Part shown: one piece after another, positions 26,955 through 36,213 of the stretch
Layout of the letters: each line of letters starts with the position of its first letter
Position numbering within the stretch: position 1 is the first letter of the stretch
Origin: Scybalousia_A sp052170555
GTDB lineage: Bacteria; Bacteroidota; Bacteroidia; Bacteroidales; P3
Direction of reading: 5' to 3'
NCBI GenBank assembly: GCA_052170555.1
Contig: JBQNAI010000009.1
Location: 1 to 64,000 of the forward strand
DNA length: 64,000 nt
Notes under the pieces: model-generated
Told to the model about the DNA's origin: nothing
The model's input: the letters and a program-made list of their open reading frames with translations, nothing else
Database searches by the model: none
Translations under genes and position numbers: made by a program

Positions 26955-27140
26955 CGTAAGTAGATGAGATTGATATGCGATCTGCACTTGAGATGATAAT
27001 CAAATGTAATGGTCAAGACTTGTTCTGACAGTTGTCGTACTATCTGACAAAAAAGTGCCAGATGTTTGTTGTGAAGTTAGGCAACATTCTTCAATCTCAC
27101 AACCGAATGGAGTTTTATCAACCTCATTCGGTTTTATTAT
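26955..27140 (+). ncRNA. ssrS: Structured RNA candidate, 6S RNA-like (Bacteroidales-1-like)
   Basis: A promoter element is followed by about 185 bases that fold into a rod. A 9-bp closing stem pairs 26965-26973 (TGAGATTGA) with 27091-27099 (TCAATCTCA). An inner stem pairs 26980-26989 (ATCTGCACTT) with 27053-27063 (AAGTGCCAGAT) with one bulge. The 3' strand of the intervening bubble contains a small hairpin (TGTTG near 27068 and CAACA near 27082). A strong stem, AACCGAATG with CATTCGGTT (27101-27133), followed by TTTATTATTT ends it. End-paired rod, large bubble and terminator resemble 6S RNA. The identification is inferred from structure only. Confidence 0.5.
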
Positions 27141-27300
27141 TTCTTGATTTTGCAGTTGGTATTTCCTTGCGACACTGATTCCTTATATAAAAAGTTTTCC
27201 CGAAACAGTACTTCCCCGAGTGTGTCCTTTCGGTGTTGTAAGCGTTCATCCATGCATCAAGGTCTGTTTGCACCTGTTCTATAGATACACATATATTTCA
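27124..27300 (-). pseudogene. IS481/IS3-type transposase C-terminal remnant
   Basis: Minus-strand translation gives SIEQVQ then DLDAWMNAYNTERTHSGKY and a stop at 27124. This is the end of an rve-type integrase core (compare the common LDEWxxYYNxERTHQGK). The matching frame is lost a few codons upstream by a stop near 27297. The remnant's 3' end overlaps the terminator of the 6S-like RNA. Confidence 0.65.
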
Positions 27301-28908
27301 CTCCTGAATGTAATAAAGTAGCACTCATTTTGCTATGCAAATATATTAGCATAAAAGCAAAAAAAACACTATATTCAATTTTACTTCAGATTATGTTCAT
27401 AAATATCATTATGTGTTCTACAAATAATTAGTTTGAATCCATTGTATTATGCTCACTGCTAAAATTAACCCTATTAATTTGGATGTATTAACAAACATGC
27501 CCATTTATACCATTTCATCTACAAACCCTCTTTTATCTGTACTGTGTACATATATCCCATTTTCTTATCTTCCCTTAATTTTTCATTTATCTATCCTTCA
27601 AAAGAGCAATATTATATCCCCAATAATTTTCTATAATATTGTTATTCCCCTAGTCTTTGAGGTCTATATAATACGGTCTCTTTGTTTCTTTGTGTTTTGT
27701 TTGTTGGCTTTTAGTTTCATACCAGTTTCCTTCATTGGGGGCTACTGAAATAACTGGGGTGTTGTTACAATAAGCATAAGAAAAAATATTTAAGTATTTA
27801 TCACTCATTGATCAACGAACAACCACATAAAAGTTTCTAATTATAGTAATAATAGTCCCTCTCCTAACCTTTCTTTTGCTATCAAAAACAAAATCAGAAA
27901 ATGAGGTAGATTTTGTAGTAAATTACTGCAAATTGAAAAGTTTTGAGATAATCTTTACAGATACTAACGCATTGCAGAGATAAAGATTTTTTTTACTATC
28001 ACATTCTATTTTCTAAAAAATTAATATTCAATATATGAAAATAAAACGCCGTTTTAGGAAATTAAAGTGGGACTTTATTTTTCTAAAGTCACATTTTAAT
28101 AAATTAGTTTTGGATTTCACACAACATTCATTAATATATGTCGTAACAGGAAACGAAAAAACTGGTATTTTCAACCCTACAAAATTGAAAACAATAAAGA
28201 AATTACATTTGTCCTGAATTGTTATTGCATCATAAAGATAAATATCTTTTATAAAAATACCATACTTCACCATTACATTTGCATTCAAAATCTTCATTAT
28301 GTATACGATTAAACGACTTAACTAAATGATAGATACATCTCCTTTTGTACGAATATGAAAAATAATTATAGTTTTTTTCTAATAAATAAATGTAAGAGTT
28401 GAAAATAAATATATTTCTATTTATTCAAATAATTCTGTCTAGTAACTAAGTATTGAAATCAAAAAATATAACTATAATTGGTTTTTGTTAATAATAGCAT
28501 ATTTAGTCAAAGCAACTACGTAAATTCCTAAAATAATTTTCAATAGGAAAGTAATACTCTATTCTATTTTACATTAACACAATTCGAATAAAATATCACA
28601 TACATTGTTTCACTCTATAAAAAAATTTAATCATCCTATGGTTCGCTCACATATGCTGTTTTAGAATATTGAAATGACAATTCTAATATTAACTAAAATA
28701 TCGTAATAAGATATATTGCTCATTATCTATTTCTAATCGTATTAACCGTAGACACCGAGTTGTAGCGTTTCTAAATTGTAATTATAGATCTATTCTGATA
28801 TATATACAAATATCTATTTTAAATAAACCTTATGCTAAACCAATAATTCAAAAGGATATTCTTATTGTCAATCTTCTGTAACGAATTGAAAATAACAGAT
28901 ATTTTTTG
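27301..28908. other. Gene-poor, very A/T-rich stretch
   Basis: No convincing gene is seen here. An open frame at 27449-27748 (plus) and small frames around 28028-28297 lack recognisable domains and look like chance. The region contains 21-bp array E and ends at the nitroreductase promoter. With the transposase scar on its left edge it is probably eroding former mobile DNA. Confidence 0.55.
28046..28094. repeat. 21-bp periodic array E
   Basis: Cores ACGCCGT (28046-28052), GTGGGAC (28067-28073) and GTCACAT (28088-28094) are spaced exactly 21 bp, with 14-bp spacers such as TTTAGGAAATTAAA. It is the only array lying far from any gene start. Confidence 0.65.
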
Positions 28909-28916
28909 TACCTTTG
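28909..28916 (+). promoter_or_regulatory. -7 promoter element of the nitroreductase gene
   Basis: TACCTTTG followed by C, 28 bases before the ATG at 28945. Confidence 0.65.
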
Positions 28917-28944
28917 CAAAAATTAATTTCTACATTTGGGAAGT

Positions 28945-29475
28945 ATGGAACATCAAGTATTAAATATATTAAAGAACAGGAGAAGTATAAGAAAATATTT
29001 AAATATCCAAATTAAAGACGAGGAATTGATAGCTGTTATGGAAGCAGGAACATATGCTCCAACAAGTCATAACAAACAAGATTTATGGATTGTTGCTGTA
29101 CAAAACGAACAAATAATATCCGAATTAATCAATATGAATGCACAGATTTATGGTACGGATACTAATCCGTACCATGATGCACCCACAATTGTCCTCGTAT
29201 TTGGTCCTCCTTTAAGTGAAAATCCTAATACCATCCAAAATGGTAGTCTTATTTTGGGTAATATGATGAATGCAGCTTACGCTATTGGATTAGGTTCTTG
29301 TTGGATTAATAGAGAGTTAGAGATGTTTGAAACAGAACAGGGGGAAAAATTAATAGAACACTTTGGACTGCCGAAAAACGTAATAGGCATAGGAGCTATT
29401 AGTTTAGGATATCCCGTAAAAAATCCTTCCAAAGCTCTACCCAGAAAAGAGAATTATTACAGAATAATAAAATAA
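28945..29475 (+). CDS. Nitroreductase-family flavoprotein
   Basis: A 176-residue FMN-dependent oxidoreductase of the nitroreductase family. The FMN-contacting RRSIRKY motif is near residues 12-18, and APTSHNKQ near 38-45. GLGSCWINR and the C-terminal IGAISLGYP complete the family pattern. Substrates vary widely and cannot be predicted. I use the ATG at 28945 (MEHQVLNIL); a TTG 9 bases upstream is less likely. It stands alone behind its own promoter. Confidence 0.88.
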   Translation: MEHQVLNILKNRRSIRKYLNIQIKDEELIAVMEAGTYAPTSHNKQDLWIVAVQNEQIISELINMNAQIYGTDTNPYHDAPTIVLVFGPPLSENPNTIQNGSLILGNMMNAAYAIGLGSCWINRELEMFETEQGEKLIEHFGLPKNVIGIGAISLGYPVKNPSKALPRKENYYRIIK

Positions 29476-29621
29476 TTTAAATTTATAATGAATGTATTGC
29501 ATTTTAACATCCAATATTGGAATAAAATATTAGTTTTTCTGTTCATCTTATGACAATGCGGTAAATAACAAACAACGATATTAATAATTCTCACAATAAG
29601 ATATTGAAATAATAAATAATT

Positions 29622-30425
29622 ATGTTACATCACACATTTGAATTTAAAAGTAAAAAAATAAATTATCAAGACGAGGGCAAAGCCGAGACTACGTTGGTAC
29701 TTCTACACGGGTATATGAATTCTTTGGAGGTATGGAAATATTTTGTCTTGGAATATATGAATTATATGAGGGTAATTACCATTGACTTGATTGGGCATGG
29801 CGATAGTGAAACCATAGAAGACGTCTCTTCCATGGAATTACAGGCGGAAATGGTAAAATCTCTATTAGACAGTTTGAATGTTCGTCACTGTGTAATGTGT
29901 GGTCACAGTATGGGAGGCATGATTACCTTAGCTTTTGCAGAGAAATATTCAAATATGCTGAAAGGGTATTGTCTTATGAATTCACAAGCATTAGCTGATA
30001 CAGAAAAAGGCAAACAAAATCGCTTAAAAGCGTGTGCATTGATAGATCAAGATAGAATCAAATTCATTGTGGATTTCATCCCTAATTTATTTGCAAAGGA
30101 TAATCGTACAAGATATGTCTCTGAAATAGAAGAATTAAAAAGTATTGCAATGAATACCTGCAAAGAAGGTGTAATTGCAGCACAAAGAGGAATGATTGGC
30201 CGTCATGATATGTGCAAAGTATTGTCTGAAAGTTCTTGTCCAGTGCTATTTATTACAGGTCGTTACGATGTACGCATTGACTTAGAGACTTTATTCGCAC
30301 AAGCATGTCTTCCCAAACATTGTGAAGTGATGGTTTTAGATAGCGGTCATATGGCTTTTATAGAAGAAGAGCTAAAAGTTAAGATTAGGTTAAGAGACTT
30401 CACAAATATGTGTTTTGGTTTTTAA
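29622..30425 (+). CDS. Alpha/beta hydrolase
   Basis: A 267-residue serine hydrolase. The oxyanion region is LVLLHGYMNSLEVW, the strand-4 motif IDLIGHGDSE, and the nucleophile elbow GHSMGG. The acid is in TGRYDVRID and the histidine in DSGHMAFIEE. No signal peptide is present, so it is probably cytosolic. The substrate is unknown. It lies 48 bp before the MATE-M23 gene, with no clear terminator between. Confidence 0.87.
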   Translation: MLHHTFEFKSKKINYQDEGKAETTLVLLHGYMNSLEVWKYFVLEYMNYMRVITIDLIGHGDSETIEDVSSMELQAEMVKSLLDSLNVRHCVMCGHSMGGMITLAFAEKYSNMLKGYCLMNSQALADTEKGKQNRLKACALIDQDRIKFIVDFIPNLFAKDNRTRYVSEIEELKSIAMNTCKEGVIAAQRGMIGRHDMCKVLSESSCPVLFITGRYDVRIDLETLFAQACLPKHCEVMVLDSGHMAFIEEELKVKIRLRDFTNMCFGF

Positions 30426-30473
30426 AAATTAAAAAGTATTTTAAAAAGAAATATTTTTACAATCAAATAAATA

Positions 30474-33400
30474 TTGGATTTTACTAAAGGACATATAAGG
30501 AAAAGTATCTTTTCATTTAGTATCCCGTTAGTTCTCGGCAATATTTTCCAACAATTATACACATTAGTTAATAGTACGTTTGTTGGAAAATATCTTGGAG
30601 TAAATGCATTAGCTGCTGTCGGCAGCTGTTACCCCATTGTGTTTTTTATCACTTCAATGTTGTTAGGTATCGGGGCGGGAGGGAGTGTTGTAGTATCGCA
30701 CTATTACGGAGCAAAGCAGCATAATAGTATACTTTCCGTAATAAGTACTTTTTACATCTTTTTTATATCAGTAGGTATAATTATTTGCTTATTTAGTATA
30801 ATATTTGCAGATAATATCTTTTCTATTTTAAATATGGAAAATAATGTTAAATATCTTGCTGTTAAATATTTCCAAATATATATGGCTGGTATGTTTTTTT
30901 CTGTTCTTTTTCATTCAGCTATAAGCATACTAAGAGGGATTGGTGACTCCACTACCCAACTCTATTTTTTGATTCCTGCTAATATACTTAATATTATTTT
31001 ATCCTATATTTTCTTAGGAATTATGCGATGGGGATTAGAAACATCCGCAGTTGCATCCTTGATTTCTCAATTTATAGCATCTGCTACATTATTCATCTAT
31101 TTACACAATAAAAAAGGGTATATCCGTTTCTCTTACAAGAATGCGATACTGCAGAAGATACACCTAAAACAAATAATATCTATTGGCATACCAATGGGTA
31201 TACAACAGAGTATAGTATCACTCACTCAGATAATGATATTATGGCTGGTGGTTAAATTTGGTACTAATGCCACTGCTGCATATTCAGCTGCTATGCGTAT
31301 AGAATCAATAGCACTACTTTTTGTTCTAAATATATCTCAGTCTTTAACAACATTTACGGGAACAAATATAGGAGCCAATTCCCTAAAAAGAGCTAAACAA
31401 GGGTTTTATGCTTCATTACAAGTAATGGGTATAATATCCGTCGTAACAATGTTAGTCTTTTGCTTCTTTAATACTTCATTAATGAGATTGTTTACTGATA
31501 ATCAAGAAGTAATACGTATTGGTAATGAATATTTGTTGGTATCAGGAGTTTTTTGGTTTATATTCTGTTGGCAGATGATGTATACTGCTTTTTTTAGAGG
31601 AGTGGGCAAAGCAACAATAACCATGGTAATAAGTTTATTTTCACTGTGGATAGTTCGTTATCCTGTTTCTTACCTGCTAAGTCTTAATTTTCATACAATG
31701 GGTATATGGTTAGGTGCACCTATCGCCTGGGCTACAGGTGTAATAATTTATATTATTCTTTTTAAAACTAATAAATGGTCTAAGAAAAATATAATTAGAG
31801 CATCTTCTTTGCTTCTATTCATCTCATCTTGTTCTATTATGTTTAATTCGAAAGCAGAACAAAACCATAATATAAATATCCTGTCAGAAATATATCCTAA
31901 TAATGGTAATGATACTTTGTCTGTGACAAAATCTTTTACGAAACAACTTAATGACATAAAGTTCTATTATGATACCTATCCACAAAACTATTTCATTTCA
32001 CCATTATCAATACCTTTAACATTAGCAGGCACATTTGCAGAATTAAGAGGTTCTCACTTTCATTCAGGTTTGGATTTTAGAACTAATGGAGAAACCAGAT
32101 ATGTCGTTATTGCCCCTGCCGATGGATATGTTTCTCGCATCAAGGTGCAAGCATACGGAGGAGGTAAAAATCTTTACATTAAGCATCCCAATGGATACAC
32201 CTCTGTTTATATGCACCTGGAAAGTTATGAAGGGGAAATAGGTAAATTTGTAAAAGATTATCAGTATAAAAATAAATGTTACGTTTTTGATTATACATTT
32301 CCAAAACCTGAGATTTATATAAAACAAGGTCAAATTATAGCTTTAAGCGGTCAATCAGGTATGGTAGGAGGTCCTCATCTTCATTTTGAGATAAGAAACA
32401 GTCAAACAGAACAACCAATCAATCCTTTATTATTTGGCTTACAAATAAAAGACTCATTAAAGCCATATATACAAAAACTTGCATTAACCCCGATGAACCA
32501 TTCTTCTGTGGAAGGACAACAAACAAGTAAAATAATAGATTTAATACGAGATACAACATTCCACCAAGGAGATACGATAAAATGTTATGGAGATATATTC
32601 TTTTCTATCCTTGCTTACGACCCATCATTGGGCTCTTCAAATCGTAATGGCGTATGGAAAACAGAATTGTTTATTGACAACTCGGTAATTTTTTCGCATC
32701 ACATGGAAACATTTTCTTTTTCTGAGTATGGTCTTGTTGATGCCATAATAAACTACCCATTATATGTAGCAACAAATGAACGTATGCTTTGCTCCAAACA
32801 GATGGACAACGGCACTCTCCCTTACAATACGTACAAGAACAAGGGTATTCTGGAAGTACAAACAGATAGTATTTATAAAGTTGTATGGAAACTGACGGAC
32901 TTGTGCAACAATACATTGTTTTACACTTATTACGTAAAAGGAGTTTTTGATTCTACTTTATCAAAACGAAAAAACAACAAAAAAAGTTTATACCATTTTT
33001 CTTATGCATCAGAAAACAAATTCAGAGCAGAGGATGGAAGTATATTTATTTTCCCCAAAAATTGTCTTTACGAAAATATAGATTTTATACACTCTAAAAG
33101 CAAAGGGAGATACTCGGATATACATAGATTGCACACAGTATTGGAGCCAGTAAAAAATAAATTCAATATAAAAATCAAACCATATACTATTGTAAATAGA
33201 TTGAAAAATAAATATTTAATCGTTAAAATTAATTCCAAAGGGGAAAAAAGTAGCATAGGTGGAAATTTCAAAAATGGTTTTATTGAAACCACAACAAGTA
33301 CTTTTGGCCATTTTACAGTTTGGGTTGATACTATTGCTCCTAAAATAAAAGCTTTAAATTTCAAATCGAACAAAAGCCTAAAAGACAAGCAAACAACACT

Positions 33401-33611
33401 AAAAGTATCCATATCAGATAACCTTTCTGGCATAAATACGTATGACGGATACATGAATAATGAATGGATTTTAATGGAATTTGATGGCAAACTCTCAACA
33501 TTAACATATACTATTGACGAAAAATTAAAAAAAGGAAAGAACGAGTTGAAAATTATAGTAACTGACAAAAAAAACAATAGGAAAACTGCAAATTTTCATA
33601 TAATTCTCTAG
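30474..33611 (+). CDS. MATE efflux transporter fused to M23 peptidase
   Basis: One uninterrupted 1045-residue frame. Residues 1-435 are a complete MATE transporter starting DFTKGHIRKSIFSFSIPLV, with twelve hydrophobic segments. The usual MATE end (FKTNKWSKK) runs straight into NIIRASSLLLFISSC at 439-453, which resembles a lipoprotein signal with lipobox ISSC. An M23/LytM metallopeptidase follows, with H530 and D534 in HFHSGLDF and H635/H637 in GPHLHFEI. The C terminus ends in an Ig-like segment. If the extra hydrophobic segment spans the membrane, the peptidase faces the periplasm. The start is TTG at 30474; no ATG fits. A sequencing error that removed a stop codon is the main alternative. 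Confidence 0.82.
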   Translation: MDFTKGHIRKSIFSFSIPLVLGNIFQQLYTLVNSTFVGKYLGVNALAAVGSCYPIVFFITSMLLGIGAGGSVVVSHYYGAKQHNSILSVISTFYIFFISVGIIICLFSIIFADNIFSILNMENNVKYLAVKYFQIYMAGMFFSVLFHSAISILRGIGDSTTQLYFLIPANILNIILSYIFLGIMRWGLETSAVASLISQFIASATLFIYLHNKKGYIRFSYKNAILQKIHLKQIISIGIPMGIQQSIVSLTQIMILWLVVKFGTNATAAYSAAMRIESIALLFVLNISQSLTTFTGTNIGANSLKRAKQGFYASLQVMGIISVVTMLVFCFFNTSLMRLFTDNQEVIRIGNEYLLVSGVFWFIFCWQMMYTAFFRGVGKATITMVISLFSLWIVRYPVSYLLSLNFHTMGIWLGAPIAWATGVIIYIILFKTNKWSKKNIIRASSLLLFISSCSIMFNSKAEQNHNINILSEIYPNNGNDTLSVTKSFTKQLNDIKFYYDTYPQNYFISPLSIPLTLAGTFAELRGSHFHSGLDFRTNGETRYVVIAPADGYVSRIKVQAYGGGKNLYIKHPNGYTSVYMHLESYEGEIGKFVKDYQYKNKCYVFDYTFPKPEIYIKQGQIIALSGQSGMVGGPHLHFEIRNSQTEQPINPLLFGLQIKDSLKPYIQKLALTPMNHSSVEGQQTSKIIDLIRDTTFHQGDTIKCYGDIFFSILAYDPSLGSSNRNGVWKTELFIDNSVIFSHHMETFSFSEYGLVDAIINYPLYVATNERMLCSKQMDNGTLPYNTYKNKGILEVQTDSIYKVVWKLTDLCNNTLFYTYYVKGVFDSTLSKRKNNKKSLYHFSYASENKFRAEDGSIFIFPKNCLYENIDFIHSKSKGRYSDIHRLHTVLEPVKNKFNIKIKPYTIVNRLKNKYLIVKINSKGEKSSIGGNFKNGFIETTTSTFGHFTVWVDTIAPKIKALNFKSNKSLKDKQTTLKVSISDNLSGINTYDGYMNNEWILMEFDGKLSTLTYTIDEKLKKGKNELKIIVTDKKNNRKTANFHIIL

Positions 33612-33716
33612 TATTATAAATAATGAAATGGAATTTTATTTTATTGATATATAACAAAATCATTTAAATGATATAAAAAAAAAACGAAAAAATTTGGCAG
33701 ATATCCAAAAAGATAG

Positions 33717-33724
33717 TACCTTTG
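33717..33724 (+). promoter_or_regulatory. -7 promoter element of tRNA-Lys
   Basis: TACCTTTG followed by C, 13 bases before the tRNA. Confidence 0.6.
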
Positions 33725-33737
33725 CAAACGCAATAAT

Positions 33738-33810
33738 GACTAATTAGCTCAGTAGGTAGAGCACATCCCTTTTAAGGATGGGGTCCTGGGTTCGAATCCC
33801 AGATTAGTCA
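33738..33810 (+). tRNA. tRNA-Lys (anticodon TTT)
   Basis: A 73-base cloverleaf. The acceptor arms are GACTAAT and ATTAGTC with discriminator A. The D arm is GCTC...GAGC, the anticodon stem CATCC/GGATG with loop CTTTTAA, and the T arm CTGGG TTCGAAT CCCAG. CCA is not encoded. A terminator hairpin follows at 33838. Confidence 0.96.
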
Positions 33811-33837
33811 CAATCAAAGAAAATAAGAGTTAGAGGT

Positions 33838-33890
33838 AAAATATAAGGGTTTTTATTCATGAATAATAAAAGCCCTTATATTTTATTTTT
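33838..33890 (+). terminator. Intrinsic terminator after tRNA-Lys
   Basis: AAAATATAAGGG (33838-33849) pairs with CCCTTATATTTT (33873-33884), with further pairing inside, followed by ATTTTTAT. Confidence 0.75.
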
Positions 33891-33939
33891 ATGTAAATTT
33901 GTAGAATGATATTACAACAACAAACCAATAATAAACAGT

Positions 33940-34272
33940 ATGATTTTGGATTTTAATAAAATTGAAGTTACAAAGATTGAAAACTTCAAAGGAGGAGATA
34001 AAGAAATATTCACAAAGATGTATAGTGATGAATCGAACAAGATAATGCTTTCTGTATTAAAACCTGGTGCTTCAATAGGTTATCATAAGCATGAAACAAA
34101 TTGCGAGATTATTTTTATGATCAAAGGGTCTGCTCTGGTAACCTACGATACCTCTGAACAAAGATTAAAAAGTGGACAAGCTTTGTATTGTCCCAAAGGG
34201 CATTCTCACAACCTTATTAATGATACCGAAGAAGAAATTATGTTTTTTGCTGTTGTTTCTGAGATAAGGTAA
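33940..34272 (+). CDS. Cupin-domain protein
   Basis: A 110-residue single-domain cupin. The metal-binding motif 1 is GYHKHETNCEIIFMIKG and motif 2 is CPKGHSHNLIND; both histidine pairs and the glutamate are present. The small size suggests a sugar- or ligand-binding or isomerase-like role that cannot be specified. It stands alone and is convergent with the PNGase F-like gene, separated by array F. Confidence 0.82.
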   Translation: MILDFNKIEVTKIENFKGGDKEIFTKMYSDESNKIMLSVLKPGASIGYHKHETNCEIIFMIKGSALVTYDTSEQRLKSGQALYCPKGHSHNLINDTEEEIMFFAVVSEIR

Positions 34273-34310
34273 TTCCTTTTTGTTTTAATACATAGCACAA
34301 CAAAATTAAA

Positions 34311-34360
34311 GTGTGACAAAAGGAAATTAAAGTGCAACATTAAAAATTTAATGTTGCACT
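34311..34360. repeat. 21-bp periodic array F
   Basis: Cores GTGTGAC (34311-34317), GTGCAAC (34332-34338) and GTTGCAC (34353-34359) are 21 bp apart. The last two are inverted mates inside 14-bp arms (34331-34344 and 34347-34360). It lies between convergent genes and could terminate both. Confidence 0.75.
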
Positions 34361-34419
34361 CTAACTCTCTAAAAAGACGTATTCATTATAAGTCACAAAA
34401 AACGAATACTCCCGATTTA

Positions 34420-36153
34420 TCATTTAATAAAGTATCTGTCTGATTTATAATCTCCACACTTGACTCTGACAACATAAAAACCCTTATCAAACCCTTCCGT
34501 ATTTATTACTTGGTCAAATACATTCTGTTCATCGTACATCTTTGAGAATACCTCTGTCTTGGTTTTCCGATTTATGATTTTAACCTCCATAATATTTTTT
34601 TCATTTCCTTTATTGAAAAAAATAACGCACAGTTCATTTTTATTCTTATCAAACAATGTCGTAAGTTTCTCCGATTGATGTCTAACCAATTCAATATTAT
34701 CAGTAGCCACAAAAGGATAGTGTATGACACAACCAAAATCCGGTTCAAAAGATTCCAATACCTGTGTCATATCTTCATTATATATCAAAATATAACCTTC
34801 TCCCTGTTCAGTATTTGCCCACCAAGACAGTCCATCACAACCGTCATCTTCAATTTTTATCATATAACATCCATCCTTTACCGACAATTTCTGAACATAT
34901 TTAGTATTTGGCATAACTTGGGAGCGTTCATAAAGTTTTTTTTCATACAATATTTCTGTTACCATTGTATCATTGCTCTTTCTTTTGTACTCTCTTCCTT
35001 CCAATACAGAATATCTATTATCTGTCATATTATTTGTCTTAAATACAAGATTGAATTTTTTCGGTAAATAGTATATCTCTTGTACTTTTTTTTGTTTATC
35101 TCTACCCGAACCATAACTATCGCCGTCTAAATCCTTAATATCAATATGTTGGTAAGCCAAATTTCCTATAAAAAACAAGTCATTAGCAATCTGATACCCC
35201 GACTCACCCAATCCTTGATTATTATAGTACTCCATAAGTAATTTGATGTTTAATTCATTTGAATGAATAAATGGTGTAAGGTCGTAATAATGTTCCTGAA
35301 CCTTAGTACCCGGGCACCAACCCGAACGCTTATATATCCACGTCCCCCCTTGTGGTTGAATAGGGTTGCAACCACAATCATCTCTCCATACTGCACGGTC
35401 ATCAACGACATTTTCATTTGCAACATATACGAAATTTTTTTTCAAAAACTCGGCAGCGGCATTCAAAGTATCGCCACCATGTCCTGAAATTTGCAATCGC
35501 GATAATACTTTCTTTGTTCCTTTGGGTAGAATAACCTTTTTAGTCCCTAACAATTCGTCAATTGTAGAATCTTCTCTTCCAAAAGCATAATAAGAATAAT
35601 AAATACTTTGCACTCCTAAAAATTCATTATCATCATTCTCATGTTCACTATCCTCCATGAAAATAAAATCTGTAGTAGCCAAAAAACCATCTTGATAACC
35701 TTCGTATTGCATAACTATTTCCACCGTATCCAGAAACAAAGGATAATACTCAGTGATATTCCAAGACCATATGCGATCCCATTTTGTAATATTATCTCCT
35801 CTATTATACCATCCACTGTAAGGAGTTATCATTCTACCTAATTGATAATCCACACTGTTACCATTCTTTTTAGTACGCAAAACTACATTTATAGAATAAT
35901 CCCAATCAGAACAACCTCCATCAGGACATTGCAAATGTAAATCCAACTGTATATTGCTTATTTTTTTGCCTTTTATAGGAAAATAAGTTTTAATTGGATA
36001 TTCAATACGCGTTTGTAAATGAGTGCGAACATGTGGAGTGAAAACCAACTTCTCTGTTTGTGCTTTTATCCCATCTTCCATTAGATTCACAATCAATATA
36101 AGACTGATAAACAAGATGAACCTTATTGTCTGCTTTGTCATTGTAAATATCAT
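34420..36153 (-). CDS. Secreted PNGase F-like protein with probable T9SS tail
   Basis: A 577-residue exported protein. A signal peptide is evident (from the second Met at 36141: MTKQTIRFILFISLILIV). The body matches the layout of peptide-N-glycosidase F-like proteins: an N-terminal domain with CPDGGCSDWDYS and a later region with GYQDGFLATTDFIF. The last 75 residues (IINRKTKTEVFSKMY... then FDKGFYVVRVKCGDYKSDRYFIK in pieces) resemble a type IX secretion C-terminal domain. PNGase F removes N-glycans from asparagine; activity here is unproven and I have not mapped the catalytic Asp/Glu residues. It follows rlmB by 60 bp on the same strand. Confidence 0.72.
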   Translation of the reverse strand: MIFTMTKQTIRFILFISLILIVNLMEDGIKAQTEKLVFTPHVRTHLQTRIEYPIKTYFPIKGKKISNIQLDLHLQCPDGGCSDWDYSINVVLRTKKNGNSVDYQLGRMITPYSGWYNRGDNITKWDRIWSWNITEYYPLFLDTVEIVMQYEGYQDGFLATTDFIFMEDSEHENDDNEFLGVQSIYYSYYAFGREDSTIDELLGTKKVILPKGTKKVLSRLQISGHGGDTLNAAAEFLKKNFVYVANENVVDDRAVWRDDCGCNPIQPQGGTWIYKRSGWCPGTKVQEHYYDLTPFIHSNELNIKLLMEYYNNQGLGESGYQIANDLFFIGNLAYQHIDIKDLDGDSYGSGRDKQKKVQEIYYLPKKFNLVFKTNNMTDNRYSVLEGREYKRKSNDTMVTEILYEKKLYERSQVMPNTKYVQKLSVKDGCYMIKIEDDGCDGLSWWANTEQGEGYILIYNEDMTQVLESFEPDFGCVIHYPFVATDNIELVRHQSEKLTTLFDKNKNELCVIFFNKGNEKNIMEVKIINRKTKTEVFSKMYDEQNVFDQVINTEGFDKGFYVVRVKCGDYKSDRYFIK

Positions 36154-36213
36154 TTTTATTAGTTATAAAATTATTCTTATTAATTCCGCTCAAATTTATC
36201 CTCATTCTCGTTG

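Noticed and set aside
27449..27748. Open frame of 99 codons in the gene-poor region
   Set aside because: Hydrophobic but with no domain, promoter or ribosome-binding site; composition fits chance in A/T-rich DNA.
28028..28297. Small open frames on both strands over array E
   Set aside because: They coincide with the repeat array, have no similarity to known proteins and overlap each other.
34310..34362. Array F as an ordinary bidirectional terminator only
   Set aside because: The hairpin is real, but the third core at 34311 and exact 21-bp spacing tie it to arrays that cannot form hairpins.
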